Below are positions 1-12,600 of a stretch of DNA of 64,000 nt, piece by piece (positions within the stretch are counted from its first letter, which is position 1; the number at the start of each line of letters is the position of its first letter). The stretch comes from Neurospora intermedia (Eukaryota; Ascomycota; Sordariomycetes; Sordariales; Sordariaceae), in the NCBI GenBank assembly GCA_037102815.1, contig BTPP01000007.1, positions 930,001-994,000 on the forward strand, given 5' to 3'. The notes beneath the pieces were generated by a model that searched no databases, was not told the DNA's origin, and worked only from the letters and a program-made list of their open reading frames with translations. The translations under genes were made by a program, and so were the position numbers.

Positions 1-1599
1 ATCCTTAGTACCTTCGTCCGTATAAAGTATATTAATTCCATTTTAATTACTTCGAATTCTATACCTTTTACCCTTATTTATTCTAAATATATTTCCTACG
101 CTATTTATAACGTCCAGTAATTTTCTTTAATAGTATAAGCTATTACTATAATATTAGTATTGTTAGTAAAATTAATTATAATTATATTCGGGATTATTAC
201 TAACTTCTAGTATAATAAAATAATAAAGAGAATAAATAAAATAGGAAAGAGGAGGGAGCCTTGTAATATTCTAATAGTAATTATATAAGGGTAGGAGATT
301 TTATTATTAAAGAAGAGAGAACCTCTTTTTCCGGCAATAAAGTTCACTACCTATTAAATAATTTACATTGGGAATTATATTTCCTATAAAGTATATAAAA
401 ATTACCTATAATTAATTCTATTAAACGTTTCTTTTAAATTTAGGAGTATAAGGGATATTATAACCCCGAGTTTCTAAACCGTATATACTACATTAGTAAC
501 TACCCGGATTATAAATTTTATTAAATAATTTATCTAATTACCTATCTAACCCTCTAGTAGGAAATTAAATTCTTTGGTTATTTACGTAAACCTTTTAACT
601 ATAAATATTTTAAAGATTTTTCTTACGTTATTAAATAATAATATTAACTTCTATACGCCCATTAACTTCTATTAGGCAGCGTTTTTCCTAAGCTTTTTAA
701 AAATAATTACTTTTATATTCTTAAACTATTATAAAAAATATCTAAATTAGAGGCTAGCGGATATTAAATATACTATAATTTATTAGAATAGTTATCTATA
801 TATCTTTAAAAACCTATTTAAATGTTAATTAATCTTAGGGGCCTTATTAAGCGCTATTTAGGAAAGTACGTCCTAAATATCCTTTTTGTTAATTAATTCG
901 CTAATAATTATCGGTTTAACGCTATTTAATAGTTTAATTTAGTCCGGTAAGTAATTTATTAGGACTTTTACCTTCGGAAAGAAATAATCGGTAAGGATTT
1001 CGGCCTTACTACTATAATTTCCGACTTCTATTACCCCTTTATAAATTTAAAGGGCTAATAATTTAAGTAGGTTTATTAATTTATAATTTTAGGTATAGGC
1101 CTATTATTCTAAAGGCTAAAATTAATTTAGGTTCTTCGAAGCTTCAGTAATACTATTATACTACGTAGCTTACTAAACTTTTATAATTATCCTCTTCTTT
1201 TTTATTATAATTTTAATAAAAATTCTTTAATTTAATATTATTTAATATTTAAACTATTTTTAATATATCTTCTATATTTCTTTTATTACTATTTTATATT
1301 TTAATATCTATTAATTTACTTTCCTCCTTCAACCTTTCTTCCGGTATAGGACGAATTCCTTTATAATATTTATAAATTTTCTATCGAATTTATAAAAAGC
1401 GAATTTAAAATTCTCTATTATATTAATCCTTTCCGGGATTAATATTTATTTCTCTATTACCTCCTTTACTTTTATTATATCTATAAGACTCTAACTATAT
1501 TCTCCTTCTTCTTCCATTTTTTTATTTTTCCTTCCTATTTAGATTTAAATTTCCTAAAGGTAGTAGTCCAAACTAATTTATTTGTACCTTTATACTCCC
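1..1599. other. RIP-mutated AT-rich DNA, origin unassigned
   Basis: Extremely TpA-rich sequence with very few CpA or TpG dinucleotides, as expected after repeat-induced point mutation. No intact reading frame of useful length. The part from about 1,180 to 1,560 is pyrimidine-rich on the plus strand, so its complement reads Lys/Glu-rich, which hints at an eroded minus-strand coding region. I could not place it in a family. Because RIP acts on duplicated DNA, it is most likely part of a transposable element that continues left of the window. Confidence 0.5.
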
Positions 1600-3060
1600 T
1601 AATATTTAGCTTACACGGAGGCGACACGGGGTACTTACGGAGGAGAGGTGGTTATTGAGGTTATTCTGCCGGGCGCGGACCGCTATTAAGCTCTTACCAA
1701 TGCGTATAATATTAATAGTAGCCGTATTAACCTTTTTAGAAAGAAGACGGATAGTATCCTCAACCTAAGTAATATAGAGACGAATTATAGCAATATCGTT
1801 GCGGAGTATAGTAATGTCCGTAGAGGAGTCGATAGTAGTATAGGTAAGTTTTCTCTTCTTAATAGGGGATTTAACCGCGGTTAGCGAATCCGAAGCCGGA
1901 AAATTGCTAATAAAAGAAAGTTTAGTACCGATATAATCCGCTACAACCTATATAGCGTTTATAACCTCCACCTTACTAATAAAATTTTTAAAGTTGTCCT
2001 TAAAGTTAGTTTAGGTAGTATTGTAGCTACGTAGAGCCGTAGTAGCTTCGACGAAAGTATATACTAAGGGAATAAATTCGCTTTCTAAGTATTCCTCAAT
2101 CCTCTTCTATATTCGATATTTGCGGTAAAGAATATAGAGACGGACTATTTTACGGATTAGAAACGAAGACGCTATAGCGATAAAATGGAGATTTATAGGG
2201 ATTTTAGAGGTATTAAGCCTAATTGAAAGTAATTTTAAAGTTAAGTAAATCCTAGTAAATTATAGGGAGGATACATATAAGATTATAAATATAAGATTTA
2301 TATTATTTATAATTCTCGGGAGGCCGGAAGTACCCTATAGTAACGCTTTTCTTTTCTAATATCTCCTTTAATAAATACTTCCGAACCTTTTCGAAGGTAA
2401 TAAATTTAATAGGGGCGTTGCTTTACAATAAATTATTAGGGCCGGTATTAAATACTATAACGTCCGAAATAACGCTACCCTTTAAATCGTTAGGGAAGGC
2501 TATAACTTTCACTACTTTAGAGCTAAGCGTTTTTTTAATAGCGTTAGGGGGTTTTTTATATAGTATAGCGAAGTATTAATAATATTAAAATAGGTTAAAT
2601 ATAATTGTAAAGTAGTGGTAGATTTGGTAGTAGAATAAATATAATATAGTAAGTACAGTAGTATAGTATAAAGAAGAAAGAAGGGAAGGAAGGAGGAAGG
2701 CGGGTCGAAGTTTCCTTTATAGGAAATTTAGGCGACCTAGGATAATATAATTGAAGAAAGATAGGATAAAAAACTACTAACCGCAGGAAAATTACAACGA
2801 GAAGGATAAGGACGGGATAGTAATAAACCGGAGCCGGAACAGTTATATATATAATATAAATTTATAACTTCGGTTATAACAGTAAAGTTATACTAAGAAG
2901 AAGAAAAACGGGACGGTACGGAGCCGATATAGCGCTATTACAATAGCGAAGCAGAGGGTTTTCATCCGACTATAATAGTACGGTTTTTCCCACCAACTAC
3001 GAACGAAGCAGCACCGCATACCCACTGGGCGGACTATATATATAGTTAGCGTATATAAGA
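1600..3060 (-). other. Less mutated segment with degenerate coding-like minus strand
   Basis: This stretch keeps more CpG, GpC and mixed dinucleotides than its surroundings, especially 1,610-2,130 and 2,900-3,050. Read on the minus strand, about 2,560 down to 1,610 gives long protein-like runs with charged, heptad-like spacing suggesting a coiled coil near the end, interrupted by stops. No known domain is recognised. It could be the end of an unidentified transposon protein or a captured host gene fragment. The orientation is inferred only from which strand reads more protein-like. Confidence 0.3.
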
Positions 3061-3079
3061 CTAATAATAATAATATTTA

Positions 3080-5438
3080 ATTTCAACCCCGGGTAATAAT
3101 TATATATAATTAATTATTTTATCCCTTTCTCTTTATATTATATTCCTAAACTTTATTAATTTACTACGGAGGGTAAATAAATTAAATCTCTAGCGTCGTA
3201 CTTATATAAGGAAGCGAATAGCCTCTAGGCTAATTCTATTCTTTAAATCCTAATTAGGATAATAGAAATTATAATCCTCGATTATAATTAAATTTCCCGT
3301 TAGGGGCCCGACTTCGAGAAATTTAAGGAGCGGCGATCCTTATTAATATTTTAGTATTCCCTACGTAAGGATAGGAGAATAAATAGAAAAAATAGTCGTT
3401 AAATCTCTTAGGCTTTTAAATATTACTATAGCCTAATCCTTTCTAATTTAGAAATTTAAGTCCTTTAAATTCTATTTCTTATTTATATATATTACCGCCC
3501 TTCCCTTTTCTATATAATCGACCCCGAAATATCTCCCGCTTCTAGGATAGTAAATATTCCTATTTAAATTTTTACCCAACTTTTGGATCGCTATAATATT
3601 ATAAGTCTCTTCTTATTCGAATAGAAACTTCCCTCTTTCGTATAATTTTCCTACGTTCTAATAGAGTATTTTTAATTAAATTATTAATTACCCTAAAATA
3701 AAGTTCCTTCTAATCCTTCTACGGAGGATAAAGGTATTATTTCCCTAGGGGGGGCTATAATTATATAAATATTATTACTATTATATAATTAATTCCCTTT
3801 TATATTTTAGGAATATATATAAATATTTATCGGATTTTAAAGGTTTAATAGCTTCGGTCGGGAGGATAGGCTAACGATCTTCTTCGGCCGTCCCCTCTTT
3901 ACAATTCTTCTAATATATTTTTCTAGGGTAATAATAGTATAGGAATTAAGGAGAGCGTTTAGGAGAACGCTCTTATTTATAATTTCTATTATTAATTTTA
4001 ATACCTTTCCGGCTAGGTTCTTATAGGGGGCGAATACCTATAGCCTTTCGGTATACGTAATAAACGCTTTTATAATTGCCTTCCGGAGAATAAGGTACTT
4101 TTTATAATTATATATATAATAGCCCTTCTTCCTATACAATTTATAATAAACAAATAATTTATTATTATTAAACGGGTAATTTACTTTACCGAAGCGATTT
4201 CCTTTATATTTAGTTTTACTATAGTAGGCGTAAATATTTTTTTAATAGTAGAATCTCGCTATATATTCAATTCCCTAATATTTAAAGTATTATTAAATAT
4301 TATTCGAAATTTAAAATAGTTTATATAAATATATACCGCCATCCTAAAGGAAGAGGTTATCCTAAAAGAAGTATACTACTAATATAGTAGCGACTTCTAT
4401 TAAAAATAAATTTTTATTCTCTCCGTCCCTTCTCTTTTATAACCGAATTCTAATAATAAATACCTTTAGATTCTTCTCCTTTACTATATTTAATATAGTT
4501 TCCGCCGTAGTATAATTATTAATATTATTCTAAGGTACGCTCCGAATTAATATACCTATAATACTTATAGTAATAAAAGTATCGAGGCCGAAAATTTCTT
4601 TAACTTATATTTAATTATACTAGTATTAATTATATATAAATTCGTCGAATACAATTATATAATCTCCAATCGTTAGTATTCTAATAGCTATTTAAATTAC
4701 TAAGCTAGTATTTTTCTTACTTAAATATATAACTAAAATTATTTTCGTATTTTCGTTCGAATAATTTATAAATTTAATAATAATTATCGCTCCCTTAATA
4801 GTAAATTACTATTCAAAATTAGAGGGGATAAACTTTTTAATAATAGTAGGTAATTATTAAAGGGTAGTACTAATTTTATTCGGGTTAATTTTCGCTATAA
4901 TATTGGCCTAACGCTTCGGTACTTTTTAAACGCTTTTCTTAATTTCTTTTAGAATATCCTTCTTTAAATTATTAAAATCCTTTTTAATAATAAACTAATT
5001 AGTTCTAACCTTACTAGCTTTAGGTTGTATAGACTTACTTTTTTTAATATATACCTTCGTAAATTCGAAAAATAATTCTCGAACCCAACGATAGTCCTCG
5101 GTCGAAACGGTATTATAGTCTATAGACTTATTCGCTTTAATAATGAATTTCTTTAATATTTTATTATCTTCTTCTATTTTATCCAAAATCTTTATAGTAA
5201 CTGCGGTTTTAGGATTATTGTATATTAAGATCTCTGCGAGCGGGTTATAAACGCTATTTTCGAATCTACAAGCACCGCTATTGATAGCCATCGGCAACGA
5301 CGATATAACGCTATCGCTACGCTCGTTGTAGGATATTGTGAGGGACGTAAACGACCCTCCTGAATCGATTGCCGTTATTAATTTTCGTTTTAGAGCACTC
5401 CTCGACCAGAAATCGGCGTTTCCGGTTTCAAAGCAGTT
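3080..5438 (-). mobile_element. LINE 5' part (ORF1 and endonuclease start), Tad-like non-LTR retrotransposon
   Basis: Minus-strand remnant of a non-LTR retrotransposon. A clean 100-codon frame at 5,297-4,995 begins ORF1 and continues in eroded form to about 3,850. Near 4,090-4,170 lies a knuckle-like stretch with Tyr where Cys would be expected, which fits TG-to-TA mutation. From about 3,610 downward the minus strand reads an AIQ-type start of the LINE endonuclease (motif IIAIQKLG near 3,606-3,580), followed by a YPRSGR-type segment. The reverse transcriptase is not present, so the element is truncated on its 3' side near 3,060. The 5' end abuts a broken LTR at 5,439. Positions 5,298-5,438 would be 5' UTR. 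Assignment to the Tad clade is inference from fungal LINE structure. Confidence 0.6.
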
Positions 5439-5989
5439 TATCGAGCTAGATATAATTTATTAAAGTCTTATATCTATTAAATAGTTAAATATTTAGTCGC
5501 TATTGTAAAACGAAGATAATTAATAAATCTTTTAATATCTTCTTCCTATAAGTAAATAGAGAAACGAGTATATATTCCCTCTAAAGGGATAAAGGATTAT
5601 TTAATATAATAAAATAAGAAGAGGTAAATAATTAGAAATTACTAAGAACTATTATTTTATTTAATTAAAAATATTAAATTAAAATTGATTATTTAGTATA
5701 ATAAAGAAAAGAATATTATAATACTCTACTATCCTATCTCCTAAAGTTTAATATCCTATCTATCCCCCTTATTTCTTTTCTTCCTCTATTATCCCTATTT
5801 TTCTACCTTTTCTAATCCATTATCTTATTAAATTAGTCCTACATTCTTTTATCTTCTATTAATACTAATTGTTTAGTTTTGTCTAGTCTAGAAAGTGTAT
5901 CCTCTAATCTAGTACCTTTATTGAAGGTTCGAAAAAAATTATTGTAGAAAAAATCAACGTATATATTCCCGTATACCATCCCCAAATTA
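5439..5989 (+). repeat. Truncated LTR (551 bp) of the element 4 family
   Basis: Aligns colinearly along its whole length with the LTRs at 36,163-36,855 and 50,821-51,513, covering LTR positions of about 143 to 693 and ending at the same CCCCAAATTA terminus. Differences are almost all C/T or G/A. The first 142 bp are missing exactly where the LINE remnant begins, so the LINE probably inserted into or replaced that end. The gypsy pol remnant starts within a few bases of the other end. Confidence 0.85.
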
Positions 5990-8900
5990 CTATTAATTTA
6001 ATGGGCGCTTCTATTATCTTTATTCTAAAGAAGGGTAAAAAGTTAAAATTCTATATTAATTTTAAAGTATTGAATAAAATTATAAAGAAAAATCGGACGG
6101 CGTTACTCCTTATTTAAAAGATTCTAAATCGGTTATCGTTAGTTAAAGTTTTTATTAAATTAAATTTAAAAAACGTATATTATAAAATTCGGATTCGAAA
6201 GGGAAATAAAGAGAAAATAGCGTTTCGTATAAAGTATAAGTACTACGAATTTTTAATTATATTAATAAGGTTAGCGAACGCGCCAGTAATATTTTAAATA
6301 TATATTAATAATATATTAGCGAGGCTAATAAATATAATATATATTACTTACTTTAATAATATTTTAATTTATAGTAAGAACGAAAAAGACTATATTAATT
6401 ATATTAAAGAAGTCTTTTAATAATTATAAAATGGGAATCTTTATATAAATTTAAGTAAGTATAAATTTTATATAAAGTAGGTATTATTCTTGAAATATAT
6501 CGTTTCTTTAGAAAGTATATTAATAGATTTAAAGAGGGTTATAGCTATTATAAAATAGGAGGCTCTAATAAATATTTATAATATTTAGGTTTTTTTAAGA
6601 TTTATAAAATTCTATTAGCGCTTCGTAATATTATATTCCAAAATAACCGCGCCCTTAATAAAATTATTAAAGGGTAATAAATAGAGGCCGTTCGAACTTA
6701 TAAAGGAAGCGGACGAAGTATTCGCAAAATTTAAAAAATTATTCTAAGAAGCTCTTATATTATATTATTTCGACCTAATATTATAAATCCGAATAGAGAT
6801 GGATATATTGGACTTTATAATTAGGGCGGTCCTTATATAGCTTTATAGGGACTAATAGTACTTAGTAATTTTCTTTTCGAAGAAGAAATCGCCGGAAGAA
6901 ATAAAGTATAGGGTTGGGAATAGAGAATTATTAGTAATTATAAGGGCGTTAAAAGTATAGAAGTAATATTTATTATATATAGATAAACTATTCCTAATAA
7001 TTATAAATTATTTAAACTTATAGTATTTTCGAAATAAAGAGCGGGCTAATATAAAATAGAATTAGTAGGCGTTAGAATTAATAGTATATAATTTTAGGAT
7101 TAAATATCGTCCGGGAAAATTAAATCCGGCGAATAGGCTATTAAAGAAATTATAATTATAAAGGGAAGAATTAGAAATAGAAGGCGACTATTTATTAATA
7201 AAAGTTATTAAAGGGAGCGAAAAGAAAAGTCGGACGATAAAGGAAAGTTAGGTATTAAGAATATTAGTAAGATAGGTAATTTTAATTAGAAAGGAGGTTT
7301 AAAGGACGGTAGCGGAGGAGAGGGAATAGTAATAGGATATAAGTAAAATAGAGGAAGGTTAGGTATTAGAGGACGAAGGAATTGAATTATAGGAGGAAAG
7401 GCGGAAATTGAAGGAAGAAAGCGAATTAAATAAAAAGGGAAGGAAATAAAAGGAGGTCGAAGGAAATAATAGAAAGGATAGAATAGCGAATAAGAGAATT
7501 AAAATTACGGACGAAGTTATTACTAAATTAAAGAAGGAGGATAAAAATATTATAGTAAAGAATATAGGCGGGTATATAGTAATAGTAAGGGTACGGAAGG
7601 ACGAAAAATAATTATTATTATTAGAATAATAATTATTAGAAATATAGAAGGAAAATTTATTTATTATTAAGGAAGTATAGAAGAATAGTGAAGGAAGGAG
7701 ATAGGCGAAGAATTAGAAGATAGGGGAAAATAGAATTCTATAGTATTAATATTAAATCTATATATTAGAATATATATAGGCCGAACTATTTTATACCTAC
7801 TATAATATAATAATAGCCGGATACCTGGGTTAAAGGAAAATATTAAAATATATTAATTAATTCTATTACTAACCTACTATAGTAATTAATATCGAAGTAT
7901 ACGTCCGCGAATATCTAATATATTAGAAGGCTAAGCCTTATAATTATTAACTATATAAATTATTAAAGTTATTATTTATTCCTACTATTCTCTAATAAAA
8001 TATTTTGTATAATTTTATTACTAAATTATTAAAATTATTCCACCCCGTATCTAATTGGACTTATAACGTAATTTTTATTAACTGTTTTACTAAATACGCC
8101 CTATATATCCCTACGTAGAAAACGATCGATATTTAATAATTTATATTCCTCTTCTAACGAAACGTCTTTTAGTAATTTAACTTCCCGGATTCTATTATAT
8201 TAAATAGAAGTAGCCTTTTTACAAACTAATTTTAGAAGATTTATTATAAATTTTTAAATATTTATAAACGCTTTAGTATAATTTAATACCCCTAAACGGA
8301 CGGATAAATGGAGAGGTAGAATTAAAATTTAGAATTATACTTTCGGATTTTTTATAATATAGAATAAGTTAATTAGGCCGAAAAAATTATACTTATATAA
8401 TAGACGTATAATAATTATTTTTATATTACTATTAGAAAATCCCTTTTGGAACTACTCTTCGGGTATTATCTTCGGGGACTTGCGGATTTAAAGTGGGGGC
8501 GAAAAACGGTCCTTCCTATAGTAATTACTAATTAGATTAATGAATTACTTTGGGAGTAATTAGAAATTGTAGTAGCCTTAGAGATTATTAATTAAAGGTA
8601 TATAAAATAGTATAATAAAGTTTGGAAGTTAAAGGAATTTAATATTAGGAATTAAATTCTATTTAATATAAAATATATTAAATAATATTACCTAAGTATT
8701 AAATTAGTAAATAAATTTTTAGAACCCTCTTAAATTATTAAAATTGTTAAGGAGAAGAAGATAGCGTACTAATTTATATTCCCTATATATTACCGAATTT
8801 ACTTAATATTCCCTATTATTCTACTAAAACTATACTATAAGGATCCTATTATAGTAATACTATAGGGGGAAATTATAAATATTAAGGAAAATAATATTTA

Positions 8901-9120
8901 ATATAAAATCAAAGTAATTATAAAGTATCGTAAATCCGGCTACTAATATTAATTTTAAATTAAATAGAAGGAGTATCCGGATAATAAGAATTTATAAGTA
9001 TTACAAAAGGATATAAATTACCCGGACTTTCTTAAGGAATACAAAGTTAAAGAAACGTAGTAGTAGCGTACTAGCGGCGGGCTGATTATTAAATTAATAA
9101 AAATTAATTAGGTAGAGGTA
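5990..9120 (+). mobile_element. Ty3/gypsy pol remnant with chromodomain-like tail
   Basis: Fossil plus-strand pol region lacking its 5' part. Order seen: reverse transcriptase (about 5,996-6,420, with the conserved KLRFY-, TAF- and NAPATF-like stations recognisable), RNase H (about 6,770-7,080), an acidic/basic linker (7,140-7,740), integrase (about 7,900-8,500), and a C-terminal chromodomain-like segment near 8,890-9,030 with a K-E-Y-P-D-N motif. This order is that of Ty3/gypsy chromoviruses. It is broken many times throughout and clearly old. No LTR pair of its own is visible. Confidence 0.75.
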
Positions 9121-9142
9121 AGAGAATAGTAATTATTAAGAG

Positions 9143-9376
9143 ACGTAAAGTAAAAATATAAAATATAAATATAAAACGTAAAATGTAAATGTAAAATATA
9201 GATGTAAAATGTAAAATATAAATATAAAACGTAAATAAGAAACGTAGACGTAAAATATAAATGTAAAATATAGACGTAAGACGTAAATGTAAGACGTAAA
9301 GTAGAAATATAAAATAGAAATATAAAGTAGAAATATAAAGAGGAGATGTAAGTAAAGATATTAAAATAGAAATATA
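9143..9376 (+). repeat. A/T-rich minisatellite, left part (about 12-13 bp unit)
   Basis: Degenerate tandem array built on a GTAAAATATAAAT-like unit with CG-containing variants (aaaacgtaaa, agacgtaa). Gypsy element 1 follows directly, and the same type of array resumes on its far side at 16,850, so the element landed inside the array. The array sits immediately after the chromodomain-like end of the preceding pol remnant and may be part of that element's 3' non-coding region. Confidence 0.75.
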
Positions 9377-9668
9377 TATTATAGGACTGGCGCCCGTTAA
9401 GGCATTTGGCTCTAACTGGCCAGACTTGAGTGCCAAGACAGCAACCCGCATTGAAACTGCCCAAACGACCCGGGCACCGCACTACAGCGCCCGAACCTTC
9501 TAGAATATTCCCTAGCTACCTTAGGCTACTAAGCAGCCAACGTACAACTATTTAAACTCTAGCACTCAAACGACCCGGAGGGTAGCGTTTTCTCCTTTCT
9601 TTTTTTATAGAACTTTAATATATATATATAAGGCCAATACCTATATATCGCTCTACTATCCCCTTATA
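9377..9668 (+). repeat. 5' LTR of gypsy element 1, unusually little mutated
   Basis: 292 bp, matching 16,558-16,849 and, inverted, 19,830-20,120 and 27,049-27,339. The start is set by the shared TATTATrGGACTGG-type end and the finish by CCCCTTATA. Positions 9,385-9,545 keep many CpA and TpG dinucleotides and read almost unmutated, unlike the 3' LTR. Confidence 0.88.
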
Positions 9669-12600
9669 TTAAGTTTTACCTTCTTATTAATTAACTATTA
9701 AAAGGAAGGATTACTTATAATTAATAGCGCAGTATATATTAGTATTAAAATAGTCTCTTTTTCTATACCGAATAATAATAATAATACTAATACTAATATA
9801 GAAACTTCTTACAATTCTTTAATAATTAGGAACGTTAAAGCCTCCCCCGATACTACTGGCTTACTCGGAACCCTATTCCGAGCTTTATAAGCAAGCCCCG
9901 AACTAAAGGGGAAAATTAAATTTATAATCCCTTTCTCTATTTATTCCTAACCTACCCTTAAACTTAAATTTATATATCCTACTAAATAGGATTTTTCTAA
10001 TAGTATTAATAAGGATAAAGGGAGGTCTAAAACCGATAGTAGCGCCAATAAAGAGTCTAATAATAATTCTAATAAACTATACCAACGGAAGCTATTCGAA
10101 TTTCCTAAGTAGGACGGTAAACCTACTACCTTTCTCTTCTATTATAATAAATTAATTAAAATATATAATACCGATTTTAAAGCTAGCCTATATACTAATT
10201 CCAACGCTACATAAATTGAAATATTTAATACCCTACCGATTAATAAATAATAGAGATTAAAGGGTTATTAAACCGCTTATACCCTCTCCAATAATAAAGA
10301 CCTAACCGAATTGTTCGAATAAATCCGGTAAATCTTTAATACTTACTATATTTAAAACTATACCCTCGATAACCTTGCTAAAATAAAGTAGAGGGACGGC
10401 GAATTATTTTCCAAATTCTTTACTAATTTCAATAATAAGCTTTTAAAGGCTAATAATTATAATTAGAATAACTATACTAAATTAAAATTCCTTCGTTACG
10501 CTATTAATAAGAAATTTAATAATTACCTCTTTACTATTACATTCTCTAATAATTATTTTACTTATATAGAGCAATTCTAAAATATTGCTTACAAATATAA
10601 AAAAATTATAAAATTCCAGGCCTTCTACTAGAACTATTTATAGAATAGTAATTGAAATAATTAGCAATTTAAAATATATATCCCTATTACTACCAATTCG
10701 GGTTGCTCCAATTACTAATACTAAATCTAAGGTTCTTCCGCCCCGTCCTCTAAAATTTAATATAATACCAATAGTAATATTCTTATAAGTACGATTAATA
10801 TTCGTAGCGCTCGAAGTAAAGGTTCTTCCGCTCTACAAAAGGGATAGGCTAAATAAATATCCTAAGAAGAAAGGAATAAGCGCTATACTAAAGGATAGTA
10901 TATTCGTTATAATACTACTAGCTATATTATTATTAAATACTTATACCTCCTAATTATAAACCCTTAAAGTAAGGGAATATATATTCAAACTATTTAAGTA
11001 GCCCCGTTATTTAACGAAGAATTTCGAATAACCGAACTCTTAAATTCTAAATTAGATTAAGGAAAAGAATAGTTCTAGTACGAAGTCGGGTACTAGAGCC
11101 TACCCCCGAAGTATTAAATAAAGTAGAAGAATTCAAACCCTAAATAGAAATAGGACTAACTTTAATACTAATTATTATTAATTCTACTAATTTATTTTAC
11201 ACTTTTATTAATAAAGGTTATTAATACTATACTACTATTAGTAAAAATATTATTTAGGATTTTTAAATCCCCGTCGTTCTAATCCCGGTTCGGTAAATTT
11301 AAAATACTATAATAACTATAGAAGGCGCCTCTATCTAAAATATTATATATTTCCTTATAAAGCTTCAAAATTATATTTTACTAATCTATATATATATAGT
11401 ACTAGAATTCAAATACCCCATTATTCTTAAGAAACTATAACTAATAATTAACTAAGCTTATTTAATTCCTTACGAGAAGCGGCTTTAGTATAATATTACC
11501 CAATTTTAGGTAAGTTATATTAACAATTCTAAATTTAAAACTCTATTCCTTAAAGAACTTTAAAAAGCGGCGTACATTTTCACTACTACCTTTATTAGCT
11601 ATATTTACTATATAAATAAAATAGAAAGCTAAGTTATTATAGAAGCTTTTATATTCGCCGTCCGGCTAAAAAATATTAAGAAAGCTCTAATACTTAAAAG
11701 AGTCTAAACCGACAAAGAGCTCCAATAAATTATCCCTAAGGATTTCTAGGACTTTATTCCCCTTTTTAGGAAGTAGGAAACTAATTATCTTAATAAATAT
11801 AAATTCGGAGTTAATTTAAAAATCGAATTAAAAAAGGGGCCGGATAGTAGAAACCTCCTACTTCCTTTTAGCCCGCTATATAATATATTTCAAAAAGAAT
11901 TCTTAGTATTTAAAAAGACCCTTCGAAATTTAATAAATAAAGGCTTTATTTAAATTAATAATTTAATTACTAAAGTACTAATCCTCTTTATTCGGAAATT
12001 AGGCAGAGGCCTTCGCTTTTATTATAATTACCGGGCTCTCAATATAATTATTCAAATAAATTAGTATCCTCTACCGTTTATTCGAAAAATATTCCGAATA
12101 TTTAAAGGAATAAAATAATTCTCTAAAGTAAATATAATATAAGCCTTCTACAAAATTCGGATAGTAGAAGGAGAAGAATATAAAATAGCGTTCCGGACCC
12201 GCTACAACCTATTTAAATAATTAGTAATCCCTTTTAAATTATATAATATTCTAACTACCTTCTAACAGTATATTAACTAAATATTATAGGAATTTCTTAA
12301 TAATTTCTATTCGGCATATATAAATAATATATTTATCTTTATAGACGGGTCTCGAGAAGACTATATATAAAAAGTCTGTATAGTATTCGAATACTTCCGA
12401 AATACTAAATTTTATTTAAACCTAAATAAGTACGAATTCGCCGTTAAGAAAATTAAATATTTAAAATTCATTATTTACGCCGGTATAAGTATTTAAACGA
12501 ACCCTAAGAAAATTAAGGCTATTCTAAAATAAACTACTCTAATATTATAGAAGGGAGTTTAAAGCTTTTTAGAATTTGTAAATTACTATTGGATATTTAT

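Noticed and set aside
9104-9482. Two overlapping minus-strand frames rich in Tyr, Phe, Ile and Leu
   Set aside because: They are translations of the A/T minisatellite and LTR edge, not a membrane protein.
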